Shown here: positions 25,044 through 34,353 of the stretch, in pieces
Layout of the letters: each line of letters opens with the position of its first letter
Position numbering within the stretch: the stretch's first letter is position 1
Assembly (NCBI GenBank): GCA_965218075.1
Contig: CBDCJZ010000003.1
Span: 372,001-436,000, forward strand
DNA length: 64,000 nucleotides
Origin: JANQHO01 sp965218075
GTDB taxonomy: Bacteria > Bacteroidota > Bacteroidia > Flavobacteriales > Schleiferiaceae
Direction: 5' to 3'
Translations under genes and position numbers: made by a program
Notes under the pieces: model-generated
Database searches by the model: none
What the model saw: only the letters and a program-made list of their open reading frames with translations
What the model was told of the DNA's origin: nothing

Positions 25044-26225
25044 TTAGGCAAGAGATTCGATTACCATAGCTGAAGCACCACCACCACCGTTACAAATTCC
25101 AACAGTGCCATATTTACCATTATTTTGTTTGAGTACATTGATGAGCGTAACTACGATACGGGTACCAGAACAACCCAGTGGGTGCCCTAAGGAAACAGCT
25201 CCGCCATTAACATTGGTTTTAGAGTGGTCTATTCCCAAAAGCTTCATATTGGCTAAACCAACTACTGCAAAGGCTTCGTTTAACTCAAAGTAATCAATCT
25301 CTTCTGTAGAAAGACCAGCTTTAGCTAAAGCTAGGGGTATAGCTTTAGCTGGAGCCGTGGTAAACCATTCAGGTCGATGCGCTGCATCAGCATAAGAAAG
25401 AATGCGGGCCAGTGGTTTGAGTCCTAATGCATCGGTTTTTGCCTTGCTCATTAACACTAATGCAGCGGCTCCGTCACTAATATTAGAAGCATTAGCAGCA
25501 GTTATGGTACCTTCTCTTTCGAACACCGAAGGCAAAGTGAAAATTTTTTCAAACTTAACTTTGCGTATGTCTTCATCTTCCTTAACTATTATGGACTCGC
25601 CCTTTTTTTGAGGAGCTTTTATAGGTATTACTTCTTCATCAAATTTACCTTCATTCCATGACTTGACACTTCTCCTATAGCTTTCTACGGTAAAGTTATC
25701 TTGCTCTTCACGGGAAATATTCATCTCTTTAGCGCATAGCTCGGCACAATTGCCCATGTGGATATTATTGTACGCATCTATCAAGCCATCCCTTAAAAGC
25801 CCATCTGCAAGCTTGATATTTCCTAGCTTTTGTCCACTACGTCCTCCTCCTAGGTAATAGGGAACACAGCTCATATTTTCCATTCCCCCAGCAACAATTA
25901 CATCGTTATCTCCGCACTTAATAGCCTGAACAGCTTGCATAATGGCTTTCATGCCCGATGAGCATACTTTATTTATAGTAGTACATGGAATTTCATTACT
26001 CAAACCAGCTCCTATAGCGGCTTGACGGGCAGGGGCCTGTCCTTCGTTAGCTTGTAATACATTCCCCATTAAAACTTCCTGCACTTCCTCAAGGTCAAGG
26101 TTAATTTTTTGCAAAGCATTTTTGATGGCAAGAGAACCCAATTTAGTTGCCGGAATAAAAGATAAACTTCCAAGAAATCCTCCTATAGGGGTGCGTACTG
26201 CTGAAACAATTACTACTTCTCTCAT
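25044..26225 (-). CDS. Acetyl-CoA C-acetyltransferase (thiolase)
   Basis: The 393-aa protein is a full-length thiolase. The acylated cysteine lies in NKVCSSGMKAI (about residue 88), followed by GGMENMSCVPY. The C-terminal catalytic residues are in NVNGGAVSLGHPLGCSG (His near 348) and GICNGGGGASA (Cys near 378). It condenses two acetyl-CoA to acetoacetyl-CoA or cleaves 3-ketoacyl-CoA. The related CoA-transferase subunit A gene is 3 kb away on the other strand. Monocistronic here. Confidence 0.94.
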   Translation of the reverse strand: MREVVIVSAVRTPIGGFLGSLSFIPATKLGSLAIKNALQKINLDLEEVQEVLMGNVLQANEGQAPARQAAIGAGLSNEIPCTTINKVCSSGMKAIMQAVQAIKCGDNDVIVAGGMENMSCVPYYLGGGRSGQKLGNIKLADGLLRDGLIDAYNNIHMGNCAELCAKEMNISREEQDNFTVESYRRSVKSWNEGKFDEEVIPIKAPQKKGESIIVKEDEDIRKVKFEKIFTLPSVFEREGTITAANASNISDGAAALVLMSKAKTDALGLKPLARILSYADAAHRPEWFTTAPAKAIPLALAKAGLSTEEIDYFELNEAFAVVGLANMKLLGIDHSKTNVNGGAVSLGHPLGCSGTRIVVTLINVLKQNNGKYGTVGICNGGGGASAMVIESLA

Positions 26226-26331
26226 ATCCGTATTTTATCTTTTTTAGCTGAGAAAGCGAAGTTACAGAAAAATTAAGCCAGTTTGCTTAACATTTGTTTA
26301 TAGTTATTTTTGATCGGTTTCAATTCTTTTC

Positions 26332-28425
26332 ATGAAGAAATTACTCTTTTATTTACAAAACCATCAATCTCGAGTTTCAAGCATTATTCTCTTTGCTATT
26401 TCCGTTGTGATAGTCGTTTACTTAAATCCTCGTGACGCCATATTTAAATATGAATTTCAGAAAGGCAAAACTTGGTTGTATAACAATTTGACAGCTCCTT
26501 TTGATTACCCGATAATTAAAAGCCAACAAGAAATTGAAAAGGAGAAGAATAGTATATTGAAGTCAAAATCTGTTTTCTTAAAAAAATTGTCTTCAATTAA
26601 AGAAACAGCCATCGAAAGCTTCAGTAGTAATTTCGATAAGAGACTAATAAAAGAAGCTGAGCATGATTTTTCCCCCGACCGCCTTAAACTCGATAGCGCC
26701 GGGATTTGGGACTTAAAAAAACAAGGGATAAGTCTGCTGGAAAATATATATAATACCGGTATACTAAAGCCCTTTGAAAGTACTCTTGCGGAAGAGTATG
26801 GAGAAATTTTGATTACTCATAGAGGCTTGAGCCGGCCTACTTCATTGATTAGTTATTACAATATAAAGGAAGCAGTTGAAAAAGTTAAGACTGACTTGTT
26901 TCTCGAAACCAACCAATTCTTACAAGATTTGCTGATATCCATGCTGGTCAATGAATTGGTATACAACGTTGTTTATGACGATCGAACGACAGAAAATTAC
27001 CTTGCTAGTCAGTTGGAGCAAATATTGCCCACTAAGGGAGTTATACAAAAAGGTGAACTAATTATAGCTAAGGGCAAGTTGATTGATCAGGAGCATTACG
27101 TCAAGCTTAGCTCACTTAAAATGGCGTATAAAAGTTCATTTGGATATCAGTATAATCGTTATTACGTATTAGCCGGGCAGATATTACTGATATCTATACT
27201 TTACTTAGTTCTCTATCTTTTTCTAAATCAGTTTAGAAGAAGCATTTTAGATGATGTTTCCAAGATAACCTCTATCCTGTTCAATGTTTTGCTGACGGTG
27301 CTAATGGCCAAAGCTGTTATCTATTTTGGCTCCGAATATATTTACCTGGCACCATTTCCCATATTACCTATAATTCTGCGTTCCTTTTTTGATACCCGAC
27401 TAGCCCTATTTGTGCATATTGTTGCTATGCTATTGGTGGGATTTTTTGTTCCCAACAGTTTTGAATTTGTCTTTTTACAGTTTATAGCTGGCATATTTTC
27501 TATCATTCTAATAACCGGCTTATACAAAAGGAGTCAATTGTTTTTAACAGCTGCTAAAATTACCGGGGTTTATGGGATATCTTATCTTGGGCTAGCTATT
27601 ATGCAAGAAGGAGAATATACAGTAAAATTAAACTGGTTCAATTTTGCCCTTTTTGCTGGAAACGGCTTTTTAACCTTGATGTGCTTCCCTTTGATTTATT
27701 TTGAAGAAAAGATATTTGACTTAGTTTCAGATGTTTCATTACTGGAGCTAAGTGATACTAATAATTTGCTGTTACAGGAACTAAGTCAAAAAGCACCGGG
27801 TACTTTCCAACATTCCATGCAGGTAGCTAATCTTTCGGAGGCAGCTACCTTAGCTATTGGCGGCAATGCTTTGCTAGTGAGAACAGGAGCTTTATATCAC
27901 GACATTGGTAAAATTTCTAATCCTATGTATTTTATTGAGAACCAAGCTACCGGATTGAATCCTCACGATGAGCTCTCTTTTGAAGGAAGTACCCATATCA
28001 TCATCAATCATGTAAAAGAGGGCATCAAAAGAGCTAGAAGATACAATTTGCCCGATCAGATTATCGATTTTATTCGCACTCATCACGGTACAAGCAGAGT
28101 GATATATTTTTATAAACAATACCTTAAAAATTTTCTTGAAGAAGAAGTTGACGTGGAAAAATTTACCTATCCCGGTCCTAAACCTTTCTCTAAAGAAACG
28201 ACGGTATTAATGATAGCTGACTCCGTAGAGGCAGCAGGACGTGGTCTTATTAAACCTGATTACGAAAAAGTTGACCAAATGGTTGAGAGTATTATTGATC
28301 ACCAAATGAATAGTGGACAGTTTGAAAATGCAGAGATTACTCTCAAGGAAATAAAAGAAGTGAAAAAGATATTTAAAAAAATGCTAATGAATATCTATCA
28401 CGTAAGAATTCAATACCCGAAATGA
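26332..28425 (+). CDS. 7TM-HD domain phosphodiesterase (PgpH-like)
   Basis: The 697-aa protein has an N-terminal membrane segment (about 15-30), a large extracytoplasmic 7TMR-HDED domain (about 50-270), seven transmembrane segments (about 280-465) and a C-terminal HD domain. The HD domain carries QHSMQVANLSE, ALYHDIGKISNP and THHGTS, with a further TVLMIADSVEAAGR. This is the architecture of PgpH, which hydrolyses cyclic di-AMP in Firmicutes; Bacteroidota homologues are presumed to do the same. The linkage of signal sensing to nucleotide hydrolysis is inferred. Full length, metal-ligand motifs intact. Confidence 0.85.
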   Translation: MKKLLFYLQNHQSRVSSIILFAISVVIVVYLNPRDAIFKYEFQKGKTWLYNNLTAPFDYPIIKSQQEIEKEKNSILKSKSVFLKKLSSIKETAIESFSSNFDKRLIKEAEHDFSPDRLKLDSAGIWDLKKQGISLLENIYNTGILKPFESTLAEEYGEILITHRGLSRPTSLISYYNIKEAVEKVKTDLFLETNQFLQDLLISMLVNELVYNVVYDDRTTENYLASQLEQILPTKGVIQKGELIIAKGKLIDQEHYVKLSSLKMAYKSSFGYQYNRYYVLAGQILLISILYLVLYLFLNQFRRSILDDVSKITSILFNVLLTVLMAKAVIYFGSEYIYLAPFPILPIILRSFFDTRLALFVHIVAMLLVGFFVPNSFEFVFLQFIAGIFSIILITGLYKRSQLFLTAAKITGVYGISYLGLAIMQEGEYTVKLNWFNFALFAGNGFLTLMCFPLIYFEEKIFDLVSDVSLLELSDTNNLLLQELSQKAPGTFQHSMQVANLSEAATLAIGGNALLVRTGALYHDIGKISNPMYFIENQATGLNPHDELSFEGSTHIIINHVKEGIKRARRYNLPDQIIDFIRTHHGTSRVIYFYKQYLKNFLEEEVDVEKFTYPGPKPFSKETTVLMIADSVEAAGRGLIKPDYEKVDQMVESIIDHQMNSGQFENAEITLKEIKEVKKIFKKMLMNIYHVRIQYPK

Positions 28426-28466
28426 TGTTGATCATTAAAACATCTTGTATTACCTCGATAGATAGT

Positions 28467-28474
28467 TAAATTTG
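28467..28474 (+). promoter_or_regulatory. tRNA-Ser -7 promoter box
   Basis: TAAATTTG fits TAnnTTTG and lies 47 bases before the tRNA 5' end. CTTG at 28444-28447 stands at the right spacing for the -33 element. Confidence 0.5.
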
Positions 28475-28520
28475 TAATCTGCTTTTGTAAGAAGAGTAAA
28501 GATTATTAAATCCCCGGCTA

Positions 28521-28607
28521 GGTGAGATGGGTGAGTGGCTTAAACCAGTAGTTTGCTAAACTGCCGTACGGGAAATCGTACCGCGGGTTCGAATCCCGCT
28601 CTCACCG
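28521..28607 (+). tRNA. tRNA-Ser (anticodon GCU)
   Basis: GGTGAGA at the 5' end pairs with TCTCACC at the 3' end, followed by discriminator G. The anticodon loop TTTGCTAAA gives GCU (reads AGC/AGU). A long variable arm (CGTACGGGAAATCGTACC region) is typical of serine tRNAs, and the T-arm reads GCGGGTTCGAATCCCGC. No CCA is encoded. Confidence 0.97.
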
Positions 28608-28974
28608 CGCACTTTCTTTGAAAATTAGTCTTTATTCCTTTTATTTCACTCTGGATTATCTTTAAAAAAAGTTCGGATTTCATCCAAAAGGCAACCGGAA
28701 TAGAAGGCGGTTATGAATCTAACTTCGTAGTCGTCTTCTTTGCCCCCTGTTTTTGAGAGTTTACCCTTGTTCCTGCGTATAAGCGGCTTTCTCCTGACCT
28801 GTTGCTTAAATTTTTGGGTCTTCCGACCACTCCTGATCCCTTGTCCGCTATGCTTGACGTGTGCTTGTACCTGTCCTACGGGTGAAAATTTACCTCTTTT
28901 TGAACAATATTTTTTGCTTTGTAATTTTGTGTACCAGGGAGATTTTAAAAGTCTTTATTTCCTCTTAAATTTGG
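28608..28974. other. Gene-free spacer after tRNA-Ser
   Basis: No coding sequence or element is recognised in these 367 bases. Two pyrimidine-rich blocks are present. Frames on both strands are interrupted. Confidence 0.4.
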
Positions 28975-29945
28975 TCAGAATCTTTTCCTAACTATACTGA
29001 ATAAATTGTCTTTTTCATTCTCGATCGACTTTGTAGTTTTTGGAATGCTTACTTGATACTTAGGTATGATTGGAATGTGATCAATGTCTTTTGGATTTTG
29101 GGGAATACTATAAAACTCTTTTACTCTTTCCCAATCTTTATCTCTAAGAGTAATTACATCGTCTAAATAAAAGCTAACCCAACAATCATTTATTTGTGGA
29201 ACAGGATAAATCGTCTGTAACTTATTTCTTGTGATTTCAGCATAATTTTTATCTAGTTCAAACCCAATATAATTTCTTCCAAGCCTTTTTGCGACAACTG
29301 CCGTAGTACTTATTCCCATGAATGGATCAAACACAATATCATTTTCGTCTGTTGACATAAGTATCAATCTTTCGAGCAAGTGAATTAGTAATTGACATGG
29401 ATGCTCATCTCTGTATTTGTTATGTTTTATTCTGTGAATATCCGTCCAAACATCTGAAAGTAAAGAGCCAAAAAGGATGAAGTTTGTCTTTTCTCCCCCC
29501 CGTAATCCTTCAAGAGAAGTGTTGATTTTCTGCTCCTTTTGTGAGGTGATCTTACTTCATAAAACTTCAATTTCTGTTTTATTCTTGGCATAAAATAAAA
29601 TACCATAATGAGCAGACTGGAGTGTCTTTCCCATAGGTGCCGTTGGAGTTTCCCAACTGATTCAATGTTTGAACTCTGCACATTGATTCAAAAAACTACA
29701 ATAATAAGTAAGCCACCTGGGTATATTATGGAGAAAAATACTACCTGAAGGTTTAGTAATTCGACCCATTTCTCACACCATCCTAAGTATTCTTTTAGAA
29801 CCAAATTATCACTATAAGAATTATATCCTTTCTTTAAGTTAAATGGCGGGTCGGCAAACGTCATATCAATTGTGTTATCTCGAATGCCCCGGAAAAGCTC
29901 AAGACAATCGCCAGTTAGGATTTGATTAAGGTTTGTCTCACTCAT
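28975..29945 (-). pseudogene. Dead beta-class adenine methyltransferase of a type II R-M system
   Basis: Pieces in three frames make one beta-class N6-adenine methylase. The first, from 29945, reads MSETNLNQILTGDCLELF and the catalytic motif IV DPPFNLKKGY. The middle piece reads HNIPRWLTYYCSFLNQC and HYGILFYAKNK. The last piece reads LLERLILMSTDENDIVFDPF and the SAM motif DPFMGISTTAVVAKRLGRNY. At least three frameshifts separate them, one near a seven-C run (29495-29501). The order motif IV then motif I defines the beta class. A truncated DpnII-like endonuclease lies six bases upstream, so this was a type II R-M pair. It cannot make a whole protein now. Confidence 0.85.
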
Positions 29946-29950
29946 GAGCT

Positions 29951-30331
29951 TTAAATTATTTTTAATATCAGTTGTTCAAATCTTTTTATTTCTTCTTTGT
30001 GAAAAGTAAAAACATCATCATAAGCCGATACCATTCTCAGTAAGTCGCTTTTTCGAACATACCATCCAATACCATCAGCAAAGCCAATAAATTTTGCTTT
30101 TGGGTAATATTGATTGATCAGTTGTTTGATATTCCCTTCTGTTTTGGATTTATCAACTTGCCCCGATGAGGTAGTGATTAGAAAAGAGCATTCAATAATT
30201 ATTTTAGGGGCTTTTTTATTTGGAATGATAAAACCCATTGTTCTTTTAACCACTTGCTCATTTACAAGGCTAATTCTAAAATCTTTTGCCTTGGTAAAAC
30301 CGTGACTGCCAATGAGAAAATGTACACCCAC
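29951..30331 (-). pseudogene. N-terminally truncated type II restriction endonuclease (DpnII-like)
   Basis: The 126-codon frame holds APKIIIECSFLITTSSGQVD, then NIKQLINQYYPKAKFIGFAD and GIGWYVRKSDLL. This order (xIIExxFxxxGS, then ITDGxGW) matches the C-terminal half of DpnII/MboI-type GATC endonucleases. Those are near 280-300 aa, so the N-terminal half is missing. It precedes the dead methylase by six bases. Specificity for GATC is only a guess from the resemblance. The remaining half would not be active. Confidence 0.65.
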
Positions 30332-30965
30332 CTAAAGAGAGAGTTATTTGATTCAATATTTAGAATGGTCATGACGGATAACATTATACTAAGGAGAAAA
30401 AAGAACACGATGTAAGTTTTGCTCGTACTACAGGGTTACTATATTTACACCTTAATACTTAATAAATTAGATTGAGAAGCAAAAAGACAAAATTGAAGAA
30501 GCCGAAAATGAAATCAAAAGTAATTATGCTTTGAGTGGTGTTTCTAGTTATCTAAATTCAGCAATTGAGCATTATGTTGACGAAAAGATTTTGAACAAAC
30601 GGGGCCCTATCAAAGACAAAAAAAGGTTAAAAATTATATGATTGGGACATGCTAAAAGGACTCAAAACAGATGAAAAATAGTTAATTACCTGAAAGAACA
30701 TTTGGAATATCGCGGCTAGAAAAACTTGAAATCATCAGAAAAGCAGGCAACAGGCAACAGTTACAGCATTAAGAGATTTTGGAATTACGCTAAAAACTGG
30801 CTTTACTAATAGTAAGAGGCGTATTAACAGTTCTCCCCTCCTATTCTCTACGAACTTTCATTTCAACCACCATTAATGGATTTATTAAATTTTTTTATTC
30901 CATTTCTCTCGATATGACCTTAATGTCTGTCAATCACAAAAAATGCCAATCATAAAAATCTCGAA
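30332..30965 (+). other. Decayed region with one small frame
   Basis: Around 30475-30640 the plus strand reads KIEEAENEIKSNYALSGVSS and YLNSAIEHYVDEKI in a 56-codon frame without a usable start codon. The pattern is reminiscent of a ribbon-helix-helix DNA-binding segment but is not firm. Further scraps follow in other frames to 30800. Probably the debris of a small accessory gene. Confidence 0.3.
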
Positions 30966-33395
30966 CTATCGCAATATCGCCTGATGTTCTTTCTCCAAAG
31001 CAATCTGGATTTTTTTCATCACTTTATCTACTTCTTTATCGTTAAGGGTTTTGTTCTCGTCTTGTAAAATAAAACTCAAAGCGTAAGATTTTTTGTCATC
31101 AGGCAGATTTTTATCTTCGTACACATCAAATAGGTTTATCTGACGCAGGAGTTTGCGTTCGGCTTTTTCGGCTGTAGCTTTTAGATCTGAATATTTGATG
31201 TTTTTATTTAGCAACAGAGCTAAGTCACGTCTTACTTCAAGATGTTTGGGCAGTTCGCTAAATGCAAATTTGTTTTTCTGAGCATTGGCATTTAGGTAGT
31301 CCCAATCTAGGTCAGCGTAAAATACCTCTTGTTTGACATCTAGTTTCTTGGCTGAAATAGGATTTACTTTTCCTAAAACAGCTATTTTCCTCTTATTAAA
31401 GTAGAGGGATAGTCCGTAATTCAATAGAGGGTTATTGGCCTCTTTTTCTTCCCACCACTTGAAGCCTAAGTTTTTCAAAATACTTTCTATTTCAGTTTTG
31501 AGGTAGTAAAAGTCTGTTTTAAGGCTGCCGTTTTTCCAGTTTTCGGGTTGTTGCAAACCAGTAGTCCAAAGACTTAATTTTCTTTGCTCAATATAGCCTT
31601 CTGCATTTTTACGATATACTTTGCCGAACTCGTATAAACGCAAATTAGTTCGTTGGCGCTTACAGTTGTAGACGATTACTTCCAAACCTCCAAATAACAA
31701 GTTTTGACGCATTACAGTCAAATCCTGACTCAGGGGATTGATAATTTCCACGGATTCTTCTGCTTTAAACCCATTGCCTTCGTAATAGATGGATTTAGTG
31801 AGAGAGTTGTTAATGATTTCATTAAATCCATGATTGATCAACAAAGAACTGATCTTTTCGCGATACTGCCTTTCGGTTTGTGCATCAGTGGTACTTACTG
31901 AAATACTCATCTTACTGCTAACTTCAATGGAGTTGAAACCGTAAATGCGCAATACTTCTTCAATTACATCTGCCTCTCGTGTTACATCTGCACGATAGGG
32001 AGGTACAGATAGTATCATCTCATGGTCATGGGTTGATTCTATTTTGATTTTGATATCCAGTGAACTAAAGATATTCCACAGTTTTTCGGGTTGAATTTTC
32101 TGTCCTATGAGACGGTACATGCGATCAAGATTGAGAGTAATCTCTTTATCTTTAATAGGCCTGGGATAAACATCATTGATTTCCGTGGCGATCTCGCCCT
32201 CGGCAATGTCACGTATGAAAATGGCTGCTCTTTTAAGGGCATAAAGACTCATGTTTGGATCTACTCCTCGCTCGTAACGCAACGAAGCATCAGTATTGAC
32301 ATCATGTCTTTTGGCAGTTTTACAGATGCCTATAGGTTTGAAATACGCAGACTCAAGAAAAACGCAAGTAGTTTCTTTACTTACTCCTGATTTTTTACCT
32401 CCAAGTACTCCAGCTATTGCCATGCCGTCCTTCTCGTTGCAGACCATTAGATCGTCTTTGTGTAGCTTTCTTTCTTTTTCGTCTAGCGTGACGAACTTGG
32501 TTCCTGAAAGCAAGTGCTTAACAATTACTTTATGACCGATAATCTGATTGGCATCAAAGGCGTGTAACGGATGGCCGGTTTCATACAGCACGTAATTCGT
32601 AATGTCCACTATGTTATTAATAGGGCTAACATCTATGGCACGCAAGCGGTCTTGCAGCCAATCTGGAGAAGGGCTTACTTTGACGTTTTTAAAGGATACG
32701 CCTGCGTAACGGGGACAAGCTTCGGAATCTTCTATTTGAATGTCAATGAGTAAATCATGGGAAGTAACCCTAAAGGAGGATACGGAAGGTAAGTTTAGTT
32801 CGACATTTTTATGTCCATGACACAACAAAGCCGCTTTTAAGTCGCGAGCTACTCCATAGTGACTCATGGCATCTGTTCGATTGGGTGTTAGGTCGATCTC
32901 CAAAACGTAATCAGACTCCATCTTAAAATATTCAACTATAGGTATGCCGACCTGAGCATTTTCATCTAGCACCATAACACTCTCATGTGAATCCCCCAAG
33001 CCCAGTTCATTTTCTGAGCAGATCATTCCTTCAGAAACTTTTCCTCGTATTTTCCTTTTCTCAATGGTAAAATTTCCCCCTTTTGTGTAAATAATCGTCC
33101 CTACAGTAGCTATGGGAACTTTTTCCCCGGATGCCACATTGGGAGCCCCGCAAACTATGTACAAAGGTTTTTCTCTACCTATGTTAACAATAGTTTTCTT
33201 GAGGTGATCAGCGTTAGGGTGTGGCTCACAACTTAATATCTCGCCAATCACCACACCTTTTAACCTGCCTCTTACAGCTTCGAACTTTTTTATGCTTTCA
33301 ACCTCCAGTCCATTATTGGTTAAAATTTCGGCAATCTCTTCAGGGGAAAGACCCGTCTTAATGTATTCCTTGAGCCAGTTATAGGAAATCTTCAT
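30966..33395 (-). CDS. pheT: Phenylalanyl-tRNA synthetase beta subunit
   Basis: Started at the ATG at 33395 (MKISYNWLKEYI) the protein is 809 aa, the usual length. The tRNA-binding OB domain is at about 40-150 (GEILSCEPHPNADHLKKTIV), then B3/4 (about 210-390, with GHPLHAFD), B5 (about 400-475) and the synthetase-like core. A C-terminal anticodon-binding FDX-ACB domain (LPKHLEVRRDLALLL) lies at about 715-809. An in-frame ATG seven codons earlier (33416) is less likely. It pairs with PheS, not in this window, to charge tRNA-Phe. All domains are intact. Phage-type debris abuts its 5' end. Confidence 0.96.
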   Translation of the reverse strand: MKISYNWLKEYIKTGLSPEEIAEILTNNGLEVESIKKFEAVRGRLKGVVIGEILSCEPHPNADHLKKTIVNIGREKPLYIVCGAPNVASGEKVPIATVGTIIYTKGGNFTIEKRKIRGKVSEGMICSENELGLGDSHESVMVLDENAQVGIPIVEYFKMESDYVLEIDLTPNRTDAMSHYGVARDLKAALLCHGHKNVELNLPSVSSFRVTSHDLLIDIQIEDSEACPRYAGVSFKNVKVSPSPDWLQDRLRAIDVSPINNIVDITNYVLYETGHPLHAFDANQIIGHKVIVKHLLSGTKFVTLDEKERKLHKDDLMVCNEKDGMAIAGVLGGKKSGVSKETTCVFLESAYFKPIGICKTAKRHDVNTDASLRYERGVDPNMSLYALKRAAIFIRDIAEGEIATEINDVYPRPIKDKEITLNLDRMYRLIGQKIQPEKLWNIFSSLDIKIKIESTHDHEMILSVPPYRADVTREADVIEEVLRIYGFNSIEVSSKMSISVSTTDAQTERQYREKISSLLINHGFNEIINNSLTKSIYYEGNGFKAEESVEIINPLSQDLTVMRQNLLFGGLEVIVYNCKRQRTNLRLYEFGKVYRKNAEGYIEQRKLSLWTTGLQQPENWKNGSLKTDFYYLKTEIESILKNLGFKWWEEKEANNPLLNYGLSLYFNKRKIAVLGKVNPISAKKLDVKQEVFYADLDWDYLNANAQKNKFAFSELPKHLEVRRDLALLLNKNIKYSDLKATAEKAERKLLRQINLFDVYEDKNLPDDKKSYALSFILQDENKTLNDKEVDKVMKKIQIALEKEHQAILR

Positions 33396-33586
33396 GCAGT
33401 TATGAGTGTTATCCATCCCGAACTCACTGATGCAAATTCTGCCCTCACTTCCACTTGACGTTCACTACGTGGACTAGTAAGTGTAGCTTTTGTACAAAAG
33501 TAATCACCACTACTGTTTCTACTTACTACATGGCCGTCCACTTTTCCGCGTTCTGCCACAATAATTGCTCCGAATTTAATTTTCAC
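33392..33586 (-). pseudogene. Phage-type conserved protein, N-terminal fragment
   Basis: The 64-codon frame starts MKIKFGAIIVAERGKVDGHV, then reads YFCTKATLTSPRSERQVEVR and ends in SSGWITLITA. It resembles the start of a phage-associated Bacteroidota protein whose members read MKxKFGAIVxxGxGKxGGHV and VRARFxxLSxxWxxLT. Members are longer; here the frame ends right over the pheT start, so the 3' part is lost. It may mark an old prophage or satellite junction. Family assignment is from recollection of the pattern. Confidence 0.5.
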
Positions 33587-33894
33587 TTTAGGTCAATGGA
33601 ATGGTTGTTAGAACTAATCCAATGCTTTCTAAACCATCCTTCTATAAGGTATTTTATCTCATACAACACGATTAATAGCAAAGGCAGTGTTACTAGCAAC
33701 CATTTTAGTTTACTTAGCATAGGGAAAGTAAGTTCTTTGGGTGCTATCATCACTATATTAGTAATCATAGGCCTTCCTGAGAGGAGAGAGGCCTTCCCAC
33801 TTGGCAACAATACTTTCAATTGCTGCACCACGTGGTCCTCAAATGATTCCATGGATAGTGCCACAAATGTCAGCAAATCCCGAAATCCTGTCAC
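33583..33894 (-). CDS. Hypothetical membrane protein fragment
   Basis: From a GTG at 33894 the frame gives 103 aa: a soluble part (TGFRDLLTFVALSMESFEDH), then FPMLSKLKWLLVTLPLLLIV, a single transmembrane segment, and a basic tail. The same frame is open further upstream to about 33960 (LKAYYDAGYFFSIEEEDGD) until an in-frame TGA, beyond which it continues MKNYPGIDSENDTI from about 34004. It is therefore probably the 3' part of a longer gene broken by a nonsense change. No family is recognised. It overlaps the fragment next to pheT by four bases. Confidence 0.4.
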   Translation of the reverse strand: MTGFRDLLTFVALSMESFEDHVVQQLKVLLPSGKASLLSGRPMITNIVMIAPKELTFPMLSKLKWLLVTLPLLLIVLYEIKYLIEGWFRKHWISSNNHSIDLK

Positions 33895-34009
33895 ATCATT
33901 CCTATCTCCATCTTCTTCCTCAATACTAAAGAAATAACCTGCATCATAATAGGCTTTAAGTCATATCGTATCATTTTCACTATCAATACCGGGATAATTT
34001 TTCATAAAC

Positions 34010-34255
34010 CTACGGCCGTTTGAAAAAACGAGTCATCAATACCCCCCCAACTTTTTTGGCGGGATCTTTCCTTACTGTATTCTCCGGCGTTTTGTATCTA
34101 TCATCTTCCTCAAGAACACGCTGTCCTTCTTCTCCCAATAGCACGTTCTCTACCATTTGGGATTGAGAGTCATCCTCGACATTAGAATGATCTTTAACTT
34201 CTGAAGAAATCAAGACTCCCAAAGCGATTAGCCCAATGACCTTAAAGCTTTTCAT
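34010..34255 (-). CDS. Short secreted/anchored hypothetical protein
   Basis: The 81-aa product has an N-terminal hydrophobic segment (FKVIGLIALGVLISS) like a signal peptide, then an acidic region (EDDSQSQMVENVLLGEEGQR) and a basic end. It contains seven consecutive C bases on the plus strand (34047-34053) and a six-T run near its end. Allowing a shift there would join it to the downstream frame MKNYPGIDSEN. It may be the 5' part of the same broken gene as the preceding entry. Function unknown. Confidence 0.35.
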   Translation of the reverse strand: MKSFKVIGLIALGVLISSEVKDHSNVEDDSQSQMVENVLLGEEGQRVLEEDDRYKTPENTVRKDPAKKVGGVLMTRFFKRP

Positions 34256-34353
34256 CTTTCTATTAAAAACTTCCCCAAGTTTACAAAAAACTCCGTTATA
34301 ATTCCAAATCTTTTCCGAAATAATAAATAATTAACTACGATTGTAAAAAGATT

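Noticed and set aside
33583..33894. Wzz-type C-terminal fragment
   Set aside because: It has one C-terminal membrane segment but lacks the proline-rich Wzz motif before it, so it is kept as hypothetical.
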